Shown here: one piece after another, positions 36,793 through 48,689 of the stretch
Layout: each line of letters opens with the position of its first letter
How positions within the stretch are numbered: position 1 is the first letter of the stretch
Source: Purshia tridentata
Taxonomy: Eukaryota; Streptophyta; Magnoliopsida; Rosales; Rosaceae
Assembly (NCBI GenBank): GCA_003254885.1
Contig: QANT01008891.1
Location: 1-64,000 of the forward strand
Length of the DNA: 64,000 nt
Direction of reading: 5' to 3'
Translations under genes and position numbers: made by a program
The notes under the pieces: generated by a model
Databases searched by the model: none
What the model saw: only the letters and a program-made list of their open reading frames with translations
Told to the model about the DNA's origin: nothing

Positions 36793-37769
36793 GAACCTGT
36801 GTGTGAGAGTGAGAAGGGGATGATGGCGTTGCAGAGGGAGATATATGTTGAGAAATGAAAAGCTACTGTGACCAATTGCGTATACTACTTGTTTCTCTGG
36901 TTCTGATTTCTGAATGGATGAGAAGGCCAACGATCATCAGCTTCATTTCTCAGTTTAACTACCACCATAAGCTTTATTGATTATTTCACTGTCAATAGAT
37001 TCAGCTGAAAGACCCATAGGTCATATGATATGAGTGACTTCGAAGCATATGGACCAGGCCTTGGGTGGTTGGGCCAAACATAAATGTTTTATCTTCTTTC
37101 GTTTGATTATATTTATGCTTAATTATATATTTGCCCACCACTATGACCTTTTTTTTAAGGTCTATGAAAGTTTAAAAATTTCAAGTGCGTTCACAAATAT
37201 TCGAAAACGTTGCAAATTGACTTTGGCAAGAAGTCTGTCCAAGCTGGTGTTAAGTGCCAACATGGACATTACTGACATAAATTGTTGTAATGACATATAT
37301 GCCACGTGAAAAAAATAAAAATAAAAATCTATACAAATCAATTGAAACCCATCTCAACCCATAAAAATAATAAAAATTTTAAAATAACTAAAATCTCACC
37401 CACGCCTAAAAATACCCCATATTCTTCGAATCATCGAAGCCACAGATTTAGAGACTAACACCAATGGTTTTGATGAGGTTTATGATTCTTTCTATATTTT
37501 TTGCTTTGACAGACTGAGTCTTAATTTTGGGCAAATTATTTGATTATAGCACTTTTTTTTCCTTTATTATTAATTTAATTTATAGGTAAAATTATTTAGA
37601 AACCATTTTTAAAGAATATTCTAATTTAACGGAAAATCCACTGAAATGAAAATGACAATGTGAATATGACCCAGACATGCGTCAAAAATCAAGTGCAAGT
37701 TGTGCAACTGCAACTACGTAGCTGAAAGCCTGAAACTCACAAAAAAGACAATAATTTTTGGAAAAACAA
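36792..37769. other. intergenic region upstream of the PP2-A10-like gene
   Basis: The first part (36792-36960) may still be leader sequence of the minus-strand gene. The rest is AT-rich with no supported gene; the ORF at 37034-37309 lacks motifs. Confidence 0.4.
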
Positions 37770-38382
37770 TAAGGCCCTGTTTGGATAAGGGGTGATTTGA
37801 ATTTGGATTTGGATTTGAGCTCTCCAAATCCAAATCCACCTATTTGGAATAATTTAAAGGAGTGTATTTGGATTTGGCCCAAATCCAAGATGGATTTGAA
37901 AGGGCTAAATCCATGAATTTCAAATACCTTCTCCAACTAGGTATTTGAAATCCCACCATCCTACTCTCTCTCTCTTTCCCTCACCTCCGGCCACAATTGT
38001 CGGCGACCACTGCCCACCACCCTCCGGCGACTTTCCGGCGATTTTTTGGCCACCGCCGGCGACTTTCCGGTGACTTTTCTGGCCACCTCCTACGACTTTT
38101 CCGGCCACCTCTGGCAACTTTCCAGTGACTTTTTTGGCCACCCTCCGGCGACTTTTCCGGCCAATCTTCAGCGAATTTTCCGACCACCCTCCGATGACTT
38201 TTTTTATTTTTAATCATATATTTCAATTCTTAAATTGTCAAAAAAAAAAATTGAAATACTTTGTGAAATCCTCACCTTTAAATTTTGTATCCAAACAATA
38301 GAATTTCAAATCTAGGGATTTCAAATGCATAAATTTGAAATCCAAATCCAAATCCAAATTCAAGAATCCAAACGGGCCCTAA
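37770..38382. mobile_element. PIF/Harbinger (Tourist-like) MITE with TAA target duplication
   Basis: The 607-bp element (37773-38379) starts GGCCCTGTTTGGAT and ends ATCCAAACGGGCCC, an almost perfect terminal inverted repeat. It is flanked by TAA on each side (37770-37772 and 38380-38382). The 3-bp TWA-type duplication and the GGSCC-GTTTGG end identify a Harbinger/Tourist element. Sub-terminal TTTGGATTTGGATTTG repeats mirror CAAATCCAAATCCAAAT at the other end. Its centre (about 37980-38200) is unusual: GC-rich tandem units of CCGGCGACTTTTCCGGCCACC type. It encodes no transposase. Confidence 0.85.
37984..38200. repeat. imperfect GC-rich tandem repeat inside the Harbinger MITE
   Basis: About six or seven degenerate units built from CTCCGGCGACTTTCCGG and TTTTTGGCCACC are arrayed head to tail with variable spacing. 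They generate overlapping low-complexity ORFs on the minus strand (37920-38141 and 37981-38226, Gly/Lys-rich), which are not genes. Confidence 0.75.
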
Positions 38383-40060
38383 ATTTCTTAAGTCATACTA
38401 AAAACACACAAATTACAGTGAAAGATCGTGAAGTAGAAAAGAACCAAAAAAATATCATTGAAGTCAGGAAATCAATTCCTAATCATGATTATTTTAAAAG
38501 TTGTCAGCTTATAGTTTACTAATTTTTCATCTTTGAATTGGGATAAGAGCGTAAGACTTTAAGAGTTTAGTTTCCTAAATTGTTAGCCCAAGCTAGCCTC
38601 TTTTCATATTATCATATTTGAGTCGAGTCTTCATGCTAGTGATAATTCTCCATGTGCTAGTTTGATATTAGTCAATCCTTAAATCTCATCAATCTCCACA
38701 TTCGTTTTTGCTTCAAAATGTCACACTTCCATATTTTTTTAATAACATTAAGCTTATCAAATTTGTGATCATCAAATCTATTTACCAAATCATATATTAA
38801 TTATACATCTAAATAATGTAATTATTAAAACTAAATAAGATTCAAAAAGAGTCTAAAATATGAATAAGAAACAACCCCCACATCATGTGGCGAATAGAAT
38901 AGAAAATGGTAAGTGTTTTATAGCCAAAATTCTCTCATTTGCATAAGAAAATGTGCATAACGTGCGCAAGAGAATATAACCATTAAATCTCACAAGTGAT
39001 TTAGCTGTTAGAATCATTATTTACACCCGTTAAAGAAAATCTTTGTAGTTGAATAAGTTAAAAGCAATATTAATGTGAGTATATTTGTAGACCACATTTT
39101 TAATAAAGATTAAATCGCTTGATATAAGTCAATCTCACATCTATTAAACGTGTGATTTACAAATTTATACATAAATTATTAAACAGACCGCATCTTTATT
39201 TTTAAGATCCTAATTTCTCGAGCAGTGATATTTAAAATTGCTTAAGACCTTAATAAGCGCTTGAACCAAATGAGATTCTATAAAGATGGATCCCGTCTAA
39301 GAAGCAAACTGCCCAAATGTGAATATATGGTACAAATAATTTTACTTGCGTGTAAATTCATGTGAGTTGTAAACTTAATTGTAACATTAGATCAGCCACA
39401 AAATGATTAGGGGAGATGTCTTGGGCAAGTGGCATTATTTTGTCCCAATCCAATTCATACAGTGATATTGACACGTCATATCTGCTGTATAGATTTTGAG
39501 AACAATAATTACGAATCTACCCCTGGGGGAATCAACTATTGGATATGGATGGAGTGACGGTCACTCTCATTGGATAGTATGGGCTACGAGGATGACCGGT
39601 GACCACTGACTAGGTGAAAACAAACAAACCCCAAATGACAGATCACAGATGGACGAGTCCTCTCCCTCTCTCTAATCTATCTAATAATAGATTAGCTGTA
39701 AATCCCGAAACAAATTCCTGACCACAATTAGCAACCACATGTTTTATGTTAATCATTAATCTTCATCATCATCGGATTCAACCGAAAAAAACAAACCCGA
39801 GCCGCCGCAAGCAAAGCAAGCACTTGGTTGGGACGATATAACATCATGATTCATGTTCGTGTAATGTGAGCTGCAAAGTCCCATCTGCCACGTGGTGATA
39901 TTCTGTGTACGTGGCTGGTTGGCAACCAAAGTCCGAGTCCTCCTAGGAAACCTCAATCAACCCCGTGGAAACACGTTCTTAATTTCCCCAATTACTCTCA
40001 AAAAAGCAAACCACATGCAGTAAAACTCGATCTGCCTTCTCTTCTCTTCTCCTCTTCTCT
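38383..40060. other. intergenic region upstream of the ACR1-like gene
   Basis: AT-rich. The ORF at 39756-39956 (minus, 66 codons, Cys-containing, acidic end) opens with TTG and was not accepted as a gene. A G-box CCACGTGG is at about 39888-39895. A CT-rich stretch at 40037-40060 directly precedes a TATA box. Confidence 0.45.
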
Positions 40061-40069
40061 TATATATAA
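40061..40069 (+). promoter_or_regulatory. TATA box of the ACR1-like gene; probable 5' UTR intron downstream
   Basis: TATATATAA follows a pyrimidine-rich patch. The ATG is about 860 bp further on. A CAG followed by GTACCT donor at about 40191 and a TATATACAG acceptor at about 40853 would remove most of that leader. The intron is inferred, not shown. Confidence 0.45.
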
Positions 40070-40924
40070 CTATACTCCTTCGATTAATCTCCATTATTTG
40101 TTTCGATTCTAAACAGAGATACATATGTACATATATATCACTGTCTCTCTTGTCTCTGTACGTCTATTTAACAATACGGCTCTCTGCTCAGGTACCTATT
40201 TATTTATTTATTTAGTTTTCTTAATTTCTATAGTACAATTTTTCAGCAAAGAAACTATTTTGAACAAGTTAATGAAGTTCTCGAGACAGTTTTGGTCTGG
40301 GTTTCCTACCCTTTTCACCAAAGTTTCAATCTTTTCAACAATCTGGGGTTCTTTCTTTCAATTTCTTCATTATATATTCTTCCTTCTTTTTCTTTATTAT
40401 TAATATTGGTTCAATCTGAATCAGAAACTAGGTTGCATATACATGCATATATATCCGAATTGACATACAGTATTTCCGGGTCAAACAATCATCATATTTT
40501 CCTTACAATTCCCTGTCTCTCTTCCTCAAAACCACTTTGAATATTCCAAGCTATTAATCATGGCTAATTAAATCCTAGTCTTTCTACTCTTTCTAGCTAT
40601 TTATATATACAGTTCTAGAATCAATGATCTAAACCCCAATACAAAATCATAATTTAATTTTTATATATCCTTCTATATCTATGTTTTATAATTAATTAAT
40701 AATTAACTTAAAGAACAAGATATATATATATATATAGACGGCGGCCGCTAGCTAAGCTAGCTCTTTTATCCCCTCTATACGTTATTTAGCATGTTTACGC
40801 GTTTTTTTGAATTAATACTTATCTCATAGCCAAACACCTTCTTATATATACAGATATATATGTAGCAAAGCCAGCAATGTTTTCTGCAAACAACTCATAC
40901 ATCTTGTAAGAAGCTAGTTAGACG

Positions 40925-43900
40925 ATGGAGATCATTTACCAGCCCTATATCGACCCCGAGTATGATTGCCTCATCGAAAGAATCTATCCTCCATGGTATT
41001 CATATATTTTTTCTTATCTACATTATTATCACTCTGCTAGATTAACAGAGAATCAGTGGTTGACTTATTGCTGGTTTGGTTTATAATTATTTTGTAGGGT
41101 TTGTATCGACAATGACACATGCAAAGATTGTACGCTTGTGAAGGTTAGATCGATTATCAATCATATTAGTTGATTAACATATGGAATTCAGAAGTTAATT
41201 AGGTTGCTTGATTGATTAATATATTAGTCTATATATTGATTTGTTGGGTGATGGACATGGTTAATTTATTGCTTTTGGAACTTTTCTTCTTCATTTATTA
41301 TTCTGTTGTTGGGGCTGTTTGTTTTTAGTGGCCAAGTGGGTCACCCAAATATTTCCAAACAATTATGCATGACAGATACCAACAATATTAAAGATTTCAA
41401 CGGAGAATAAATCGTGTGTTTATATTTTAAATTATGTGATTTTAGGGTTTAAAAAGTTAGGAGTTTTAAATTCAGAGTTTAGTACGTAAAATTTATTTAA
41501 AAAAAAATTAAATAGATGAAAGTCTAAAACGACTAATTTAACATATAAATAAAAAATCAGCAAGAGAACATAGATATACATTTAAAGTTCGTAAACCCAC
41601 AATATCCCATTTCCCTAATCCCAACCTTTGACTTTATATGATTTTTTTTTTTGCCAAATTTGACTTATATGAGAGAGAGAGAGAGAGAGAGGATTTTTTA
41701 ACTTTCTTATGTTCTTCAGTTTTAAGCCAGTCAGGGTTTAACAGTTTGTGAGTTTCATGCACAAACCCTAACCAGATGACGTGATCTAGTTGTATACAAA
41801 GTTGCAAACCGTGAAAGATATCAAAGAATCATACATAGCTAGATACAGTGCTACATCATAAAGTTCAAATTAAACTATCTGCTGTCTAACTGGGTTTTGG
41901 ACCACAGAGTCATGTGTTACTGTACGTAGAGTCCAAAAGGCTCATTATTATGTAAGGAGTAAGAAAATGACATATGCATGCATGAGATGAAAAGCTTTAT
42001 GCATAATGTTGAATTTTAATTAATTTGTTTCGTTTCTGATCTATGGTTAATTATGTACTTTAATTTGCAGGTTGACAGTGCAAACAAGCACGGGATATTG
42101 CTAGAGATGGTCCAAGTCTTGACAGATCTTGACCTTGTCATTTCCAAATCATACATTTCCTCTGACGGTGGATGGTTTATGGATGGTAATTACCAATTAG
42201 CACTTCTTAATCATGACCTTCATGGCTTCATCTATCATCCTTCATTCTTTCATCACCTGCAAGCATTACTGCTTCTATTATCTATTATATATATAATATT
42301 ATCCAATATATATTTTTATTACTATTTAAAATATTATCCATATATCGATCATAATTCATGAATAATGATAATATACTTATTTTATTTTGAATATAATATT
42401 TAAAACTCTCACTATCTGAGCTACGTATGAGTCACCGGGCCACGAGTGTTGCTTGCAGGCTGATTCATGTGTGTCTGTTTTGATTGTATGGTGGTACAGT
42501 TTTCCACGTGACGGACCAACTCGGCAACAAAATCACTGACGAAAGCCTCATACTTTATATTCAGCAGGTGAGGCCCCTCTTCCTCTCTCTCTCTCTCTCT
42601 TAATTCATTCTACTTATTTAGAGGTGTAAAATGAACCGAACCAATCCAAACACCCAAGTTCGGAACAACATGAACCTAGCTTATTTAAGTTGGGACTCAT
42701 GGGGTACACATGAATGAATACGACTAAAGTTGTGACGTATTAAGTCTTTAGAGTTAGACTAAGTGATGGTAATAAAGTAAAATTAGAATAAGTTCATGAC
42801 TTAATTTTCTTCAAAATAATAAAAAAAAGTCAGTGCCATGTCAAACTGACCACAAGCTACCTAATTTTCTTTCTTGTACCGAATTTACTCTTATCTCCAT
42901 AATTTTTAAAATTTTTTTAAATAAAAAGATTTAACAAATTTTGTAGGCACTTTGTGTTAGGAGGGGAGGGATTTCAAAGGAGGCAAGACTATGCATAGGA
43001 AGAGAAGTGACACAAGGGCAAAAGGACTTGGCTCTAGAAATGACTAGCAAGGACCGACCGGGCCTAATGTCAGAAATATCGGCGGTCCTTCTTGAGCTGG
43101 GCTGCAACATCACTGCTGCTGTGGCCTGGACCCACAGCACCCGGGCTGCCGGCATTTTCTATGTGGAAGATGGGCTGAAAGGCGGGCCCATAATGGACCC
43201 AAAACGGCTGGAACATGTACAGGAACAGCTGGAAAATGTAGTTGAGGCCCATCATGGGGAGGGAGAGAAGAGGAGCGTGAGGCTCGCCACCCCAGCAGCC
43301 GGACGGACTCATACTGAGCGGCGGCTCCACCAATTGATGTACGCCGATGATGACTATGAATCGTGTCGGGGTTGCGATGGCAGTGGCAATGCACATAAGA
43401 ATGGTTGTGATCGGACACACGTGTCGATAGAGAGTTGTAAGGAGAAAGGGTATTGGATTGTGAATGTGGGAAGCAGAGATCGTCCTAAGCTGTTGTTTGA
43501 TACGGTGTGTGCCCTAACCGACTTGGAGTACACAGTGTTTCACGCGGTGGTTGCCTCCAGAGGCACCATGGCTGATCAGGTACACCATTTATTTACCTTG
43601 TTTGTGCATAAATAAGTTATATGTGTCTTTATGCATAATGTTGATGTTATATATTTGAATGTGAATGTGTTCACAGGAGTATTTCGTGAGGCACAAGGAT
43701 GGCTACACTTTGAATACAGAAAGTGAGAGGCAAAAGCTTACCCTGTGCTTGATTGCTGCAATAGAGAGGAGGGTCTCACAGGTATGTGATCTAGTGCCAG
43801 TTACCACAAGCCTATATATAGTCCTTAAATTAGTAGAAACAAAATAAACCCCACTTTTAATTTTTGCATTAGGCCTCATATTTACTAGACTACTGGTCCT

Positions 43901-44343
43901 GAACATCAACTGCGAAATACGTTTCATGATGAAAATGATCTAATTTGCAGGGACTGAGGCTGGACCTCTGCGCCAAAAACCGAATGGGACTGTTATCAGA
44001 CATCACAAGGGTGTTTCGAGAGAACGGGCTATCCATATCAAGAATTGAGGTTGGAACTCATGGTGAGAGAGCAGTGGGATCAATCTATGTCACAGATGCT
44101 TCAGGGTATAATTTGAATCCAAACATAGTGGAATTGGTGACAAAGGAGATTGGAGGATCTCTCATTGTTCACAAATCACAAGACTGGGCTCTACAGGGAT
44201 CATCATCGTCAAGAAAAAGCCACAGCAAACCCAATAGAAGAGTAGAAGAAGAAGAAGAAGACAGACCTAGATTTTCACTTGGAGGCTTGCTCTGGTCTCA
44301 TTTGGAGCGCCTGTCCGGCAATTTCGGAGCCATAAAATCATAG
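40925..44343 (+). CDS. ACR1: ACT-domain repeat protein, ACR1-like
   Basis: Seven coding exons: 40925-40995, 41098-41143, 42071-42185, 42500-42567, 42947-43579, 43677-43781 and 43951-44343. All borders are GT-AG and phases agree, giving 476 aa, close to Arabidopsis ACR1. The N-terminus ([20 protein letters not shown]) and [20 protein letters not shown] are ACR1-type. Four ACT domains are readable: about residues 40-105 ([19 protein letters not shown]), 128-200 ([17 protein letters not shown]), 269-345 ([19 protein letters not shown]) and 348-425 ([20 protein letters not shown]). Between domains 2 and 3 is a Cys-rich segment with CRGCDGSG and NGC. ACR proteins have no catalytic domain and are thought to sense amino acids or act as regulators. 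An acidic tract ([10 protein letters not shown]) precedes the C-terminus. Intron 2 holds a micro-insertion. Confidence 0.94.
41627..41672 (-). repeat. micro-insertion in intron 2 of the ACR1-like gene
   Basis: TTTGACTTTATATGA (41627-41641) recurs as TTTGACTTATATGA (41659-41672), one T shorter. The insert between them reads TTTGGC followed by about eleven A bases on the minus strand. It has the same TTGGC plus A-run core as the inserts at 4245 and 9407. A GA microsatellite follows from 41671. Confidence 0.5.
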
Positions 44344-46038
44344 AGCTCCTAGACTCCTCCTAGTCACATGATCTTTTACAATGTTGTACCTGCATGTCAG
44401 CATGTGAATGTGTCTGTACATAAGTCTGTAGAGCAGGAGTCAACTAGTTTTTCTCTTCTAGCCAGATAGTTAGCTTATGTTCATTTTACAGATTTATTTT
44501 TTTTCGTGACATTCATCCGATGCCCACTTGAACTGAAGTTCATTGTCGTCATTCACTGTACACAGTGCTAGTTCTCATAAAATGGCTCTTCTTCATGGTT
44601 TGGTGAAGAAAGCTCCATAAATTAGCACATATCCCCCATGGTAACTTGAAAATTACCATGATCATGTATCATCCTCTCCCTCCATTGAGTTTTGTAGTCT
44701 CTTCCTCCAGCTTTAGCTTGTTTCTCTCTCTCCCTCTCTCTTTTTTTTTTTTTTTTTTTTAATAAAAAAAATCCTAAAACCATTTCTGTGTGATTAAAGG
44801 CATATCACTTCGTAGCTCCCATGATATCTCTTCATCTTCGAATTCATTGCTCTAATTTTTCTTTTTCGTTGTCATTGGAAATCACCCCGCCATTCATTTG
44901 GGGATTCTAAATTCACATCTTCGCAACATGACCTTGTAGTTTGCAAGATTTGAATTGTGGGATTGTTACTTTGCTTAATTAATTAATGCATAATTTTGTT
45001 TGTTGGGATTTTGCTTAATTTGTTCTCTTGCGATTTGCGATTAATTTATGCACTTGCCTTCATGGGTTTTCAAGTCGTAAGAAATTAGGGGATAATGCCT
45101 CATATACTATAACAAATTTGACAAAATTGTACAAATTATGTCATTAGTTTATGAAAAGCAATAGTAAATTATGCTCTTAACGGATTTGATGCCTTTGAAA
45201 CATGCAAAAGCTAACGGGGTTTGTCATTCTCATCTTCCTCCCTGCTAAACCTAGTTTATGCGTATAATCCTTGAGAACAAAAAAATAACAACTTTCTAGG
45301 ATATATACAATAAGTATCAGCATCCACCAATATAAGGTTTAGGTCGATATGGTTAACATCTCACAGGTTTAACTTACTAGTTATTATGATGAGTGGACTT
45401 CTTAAAAAAAAACGCTCAGGGAAATTTTCCCTTTTTTTTATATGCGTATAATCCTTGAGAACAAAAAAATAACAAGTTTCTAGGATATATATACAATAAG
45501 TATCAGCATCCACCAATATAAGGTTTAGGCCGATATGGTTAACATCTCACAGGTTTAACTTACTAGTTATTATGATGAGTGACTTCTTAAACAAAAACGC
45601 TCAGGGAAATTTCCCCCTTTTTTTTTTTTTTTTAACAAGTCATGCTAAATTTGTTCCTGTTTTCAGTCTCTATAAAAATCTTCAACTTTGGTCATGAACA
45701 AGGTTCGCACAAAACTATCTATCTTTTCCCATGGGAACAAACAACAATAACAAAACTTCCACCATTAAGGGTTTCAGCATGGACCAGAATGTGTTTTTAA
45801 TAAAATGTACTTTTATAAGAAATAAACAGATAAAGACTAAAGATTATTGCATGGTGCTGTATTTACGACAGTTACAAATACATTCATAAGAAACAATATC
45901 CAGTATCAGGCCTTATGTACAATAGTAGAGCTTCCATAGCCTAACTCAGACTAAAGAAACCTTTCACAATCTATTCACAATAAGGGATGAATGAGAAGAA
46001 CAGGCCGGATTGACCTAAAAAGGGTTCTTATGAAGTCA
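44344..46038. other. space between convergent ACR1-like and BSD genes
   Basis: This should hold the 3' UTRs of both genes. It also contains a CT/T-rich run (about 44722-44760) and the 184-bp tandem duplication at 45257-45633. No further gene is supported. Confidence 0.5.
45257..45633. repeat. two-copy 184-bp tandem duplication, each unit ending in poly(T)
   Basis: Copy 1 (45257-45440) and copy 2 (45441-45633) both begin TATGCGTATAATCCTTGAG, share ATCAGCATCCACCAATATAA, and end CGCTCAGGGAAATTT followed by C and a T run. They differ at about ten positions, mostly small indels in runs. Confidence 0.9.
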
Positions 46039-48048
46039 TCATATAACATCAATGTCATCAACATCAAGCCAGTCGTTAGATTCTTTGTTCTCCGAGTTAC
46101 GGGTACTTACCTGCCCAGACCCAGCATGTCTAATCTCAACAGAGTTAATCTCCTTGTCGGAATCAGCAGAGCCTCTGCTTAGCTGAACCCAGTCTCTTGA
46201 GTCTTTAGTTGAAGAATCAGAGCCAGACGTAACTTTCTTGTAACTTGATGGGGCGTCTCCATCGTCATCCTCAAGATCACTGAATGTGACATCCTCATCA
46301 TTCTCTATAGGGATGGAGGTTCCACCGACACCATCCATCTCTGAACTTTCCTCTTTCAACCAATCATCAGCATCATCCTCATATTTGTCATCCATGACTT
46401 TAGAGGAAGAATTAGAGGGTGGCAGTTGATGTTTGGTCTCTTTCACCGGTTCTTCCTCAATAACAGGCTTGTCAATAATTTGGATTTCGCTACTCTGGAC
46501 TGGGTGCTTCTCTGTCTCAAGATCAACTTCCCCTTGGGGAGGAGCTGATCTGATGACAGATGTTTGGGGAGGCACCAAGTCAGACTGCGCAGTAGGTGGC
46601 ACAAAAAGATGCTGTTCTTTTGGCGAATCAGAAAATCCCCTTTCATAATTGGTGCCGCTTCCTGAAGGGTCTGATTCTTCTGGCTTTTCCATAGGTTTCT
46701 TACGTAACTCCTGAGTCAACTTTGCTCTAGCTTCCACTACCTGCAGACGTACATAAAGTCATGCAAGCCATAGTTTGCTCAACCGAGAAGTAACTAACAA
46801 AAGAAGCACAATGAACAAGAACAACAAAAAGGAAGTGTTGAGTCAGTGCCGCATAGGACCAACTTACCTTGGGTGTAGACAAAAGCTCAGCATCATGTTT
46901 ACCGAGTCTGGGATGCAAGAGTACGAAGTAAATCATCCAAAAGTGAGCCTCACTCATATGCTCCGGGCAAAGTTCAATCCTGAGAGCAGCTAATGTTGGT
47001 GCAAGCCGTTCAACAGCCAGAGCATGCTCTTGTTGGACATCAGACAATTCAAAATCTGGAAAAAGAAACACATTATTCTTATTTCAATGCCATACAAGTT
47101 TCAAAGGTGCTACTGATCAAATAAATACATTACAACATAACTTACCAAAGTAAATTGAGCTTAGCAACAAAATGGCAATTACAAATCAACAAAAGATCCA
47201 CTCTGATTTTAATTTCACCAAAGAAATTAAAGTTTTAACCCCAAAATTCACAAGTTTAACTGAGATTTACGTAAATATTAAATGAGAAACCTTTAAATCT
47301 ATATGGGAATTACATATAACTCAAATCCATCCTTCATAAACACTCCAATGATCAACAATAATACTAATTTACAATAACATACCCAAATTATGCATTCAAC
47401 CAACCCACATTGAAATAAATTAACCAAAAAAAAAAAAGAGGGCAATTCGAAGCAGAACATACCGTCTGAATCTTCGTCATCTTCCAGAGGAAAATCGAGC
47501 CAAGTCTCCGGATGCATAGAGATGTTCCTGACGAACGCAAGAACCTCCTGGGTCACGCCGAGAGCTGCACCAGCTGCCTCGGCCTCTTCCTCCGATCCAA
47601 ACTGAAGCAAATTCGAAGCGATCTTAGTGAACTCCGAAACCGCTATGTTACTCGACAGCTTCTCGATCCCGCTCTTGAACCTCCCGCCGATCTCCGCGAA
47701 ATCGCTGCGGATCCCCGCGATTACGTCTTCCTCGGAGGGTTCGAGATCGGACGGCTTGGGAGGAGGGGGCGATGAATCGGGCGGCGGCGGTGGCGGAGCG
47801 AGGAAGGAGGCGACGCCCCAGAACTGGCGGGAGAAGGTTTGGGTGAGCTCCGAGAGGTCGCCTTTGACGCCGCCTTGGGTTGTGGGAGTTGGTGGGGCCG
47901 GGGACGGCGAATCGGGTTTGGGTTCGGATTGTGGATCGGGTTGCGGTGATTTCGTGTCGGTGGCATTGGCGTTAGGGTTGTCATAGTAGTCGTCGTCGTC
48001 GTCGTCGAGTTTGAGTGAGTTAGCGATTGATTTAGCGAGCCATGACAT
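46039..48048 (-). CDS. BSD-domain protein
   Basis: Three exons (47463-48048, 46868-47055 and 46039-46740, in transcript order) with GT-AG borders and matching phases encode 491 aa. The N-terminus MSWLAKSIANSLKLDDDDD is typical of plant BSD proteins. A Pro-rich linker follows (residues about 35-105). The BSD domain spans about residues 178-250: FVRNISMHPETWLDFPL, then QQEHALAVERLAPTLAALR, CPEHMSEAHFWMIYFVLL, with the conserved Phe-Trp pair in HFWMIYF. The last exon is acidic and ends DWLDVDDIDVI, also usual for the family. BSD domains occur in TFIIH p62 and synapse-associated proteins; the role of this plant subfamily is unclear. The ORF end at 47299 is a read-through of the first intron. Its homologue is next to the PP2-A10-like and PUB genes in Arabidopsis, from memory. 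Confidence 0.92.
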
Positions 48049-48276
48049 TGTGGATAGCGATGGTAATCACAATTCTGTGAATTATTATTAGCCTATTTCT
48101 TTCTTCTGAGCCCCTCTGACTTGCAGAGTCGGCCTTCTTCTAGTTCTCTCAACCGGGATTTAGAGTTCTTTTACGTCGTCGTTTTGTCTTTTCTTAGTAG
48201 TTTCTTCTTTTTATAAATTCATATTTCTTTAATAAAACCTCCCAATACAAATGAAAATATTTACATATTCATATAT

Positions 48277-48644
48277 ATATATAAGGCATTTTTACGCAAG
48301 TACTATCTGGACTATAAGAAGTGTACTTCCGTATTACTTAAATTTTTTTTTACTATTTACCACCTAAAATTAGCAATATATGTCAATATAACATATACAG
48401 TTAATTTTTATGTTAAATCATCAACTTTTTTCTCAAATTTCTAAATTTGTCCTAAAAAAAATTTTGTTTTTCTTATTTATACTTAATGGCAAATTAGAAA
48501 GTTTGAGAAAAAAATTGACTATAGATGCCACATTGGCACATATTAATAACATCAAGTGGCAAATAGTAAAAAAAAAAGTTTATGTGGTACGAGAATATAC
48601 CCTCTATAATTCATGTAGCATTTAGGTAAAAAACCCTATATATA
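48277..48644. mobile_element. fold-back MITE close to the BSD gene start
   Basis: The 354-bp element (48284-48637) is nearly all inverted repeat. The left arm AGGCATTTTTACGCAAG and the right arm reverse-complemented AGGGTTTTTTACCTAAAT align. So do ACTATTTACCACC against ACTATTTGCCACTTG, and ATATGTCAATATAAC against ATATGTGCCAATGTGGC. The flanks are ATATATA on both sides (48277-48283 and 48638-48644), a duplication that is uncertain because it is simple sequence. It starts about 235 bp upstream of the BSD ATG. Confidence 0.7.
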
Positions 48645-48689
48645 ATTTTATTTTAAGTTTTAACTACCATAACTTCATTTCATCACTAG

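Noticed and set aside
36745-36930. Minus-strand ORF reading through the CT microsatellite
   Set aside because: The Ser-Leu run is a translation of the repeat; the region is promoter or leader of the PP2-A10-like gene.
37920-38226. Two Gly/Lys-rich minus-strand ORFs
   Set aside because: They are translations of the GC-rich tandem array inside the Harbinger MITE, not genes.
39756-39956. Minus-strand ORF of 66 codons with Cys residues and an acidic end
   Set aside because: The frame opens with TTG, has no ATG in a good place and no recognised motif; it lies in the upstream region of the ACR1-like gene.
43070-43420. Long minus-strand ORFs opposite ACR1 exon 5
   Set aside because: They are shadows of a GC-rich coding exon; the plus strand has clear ACT domains and correct splice phases.
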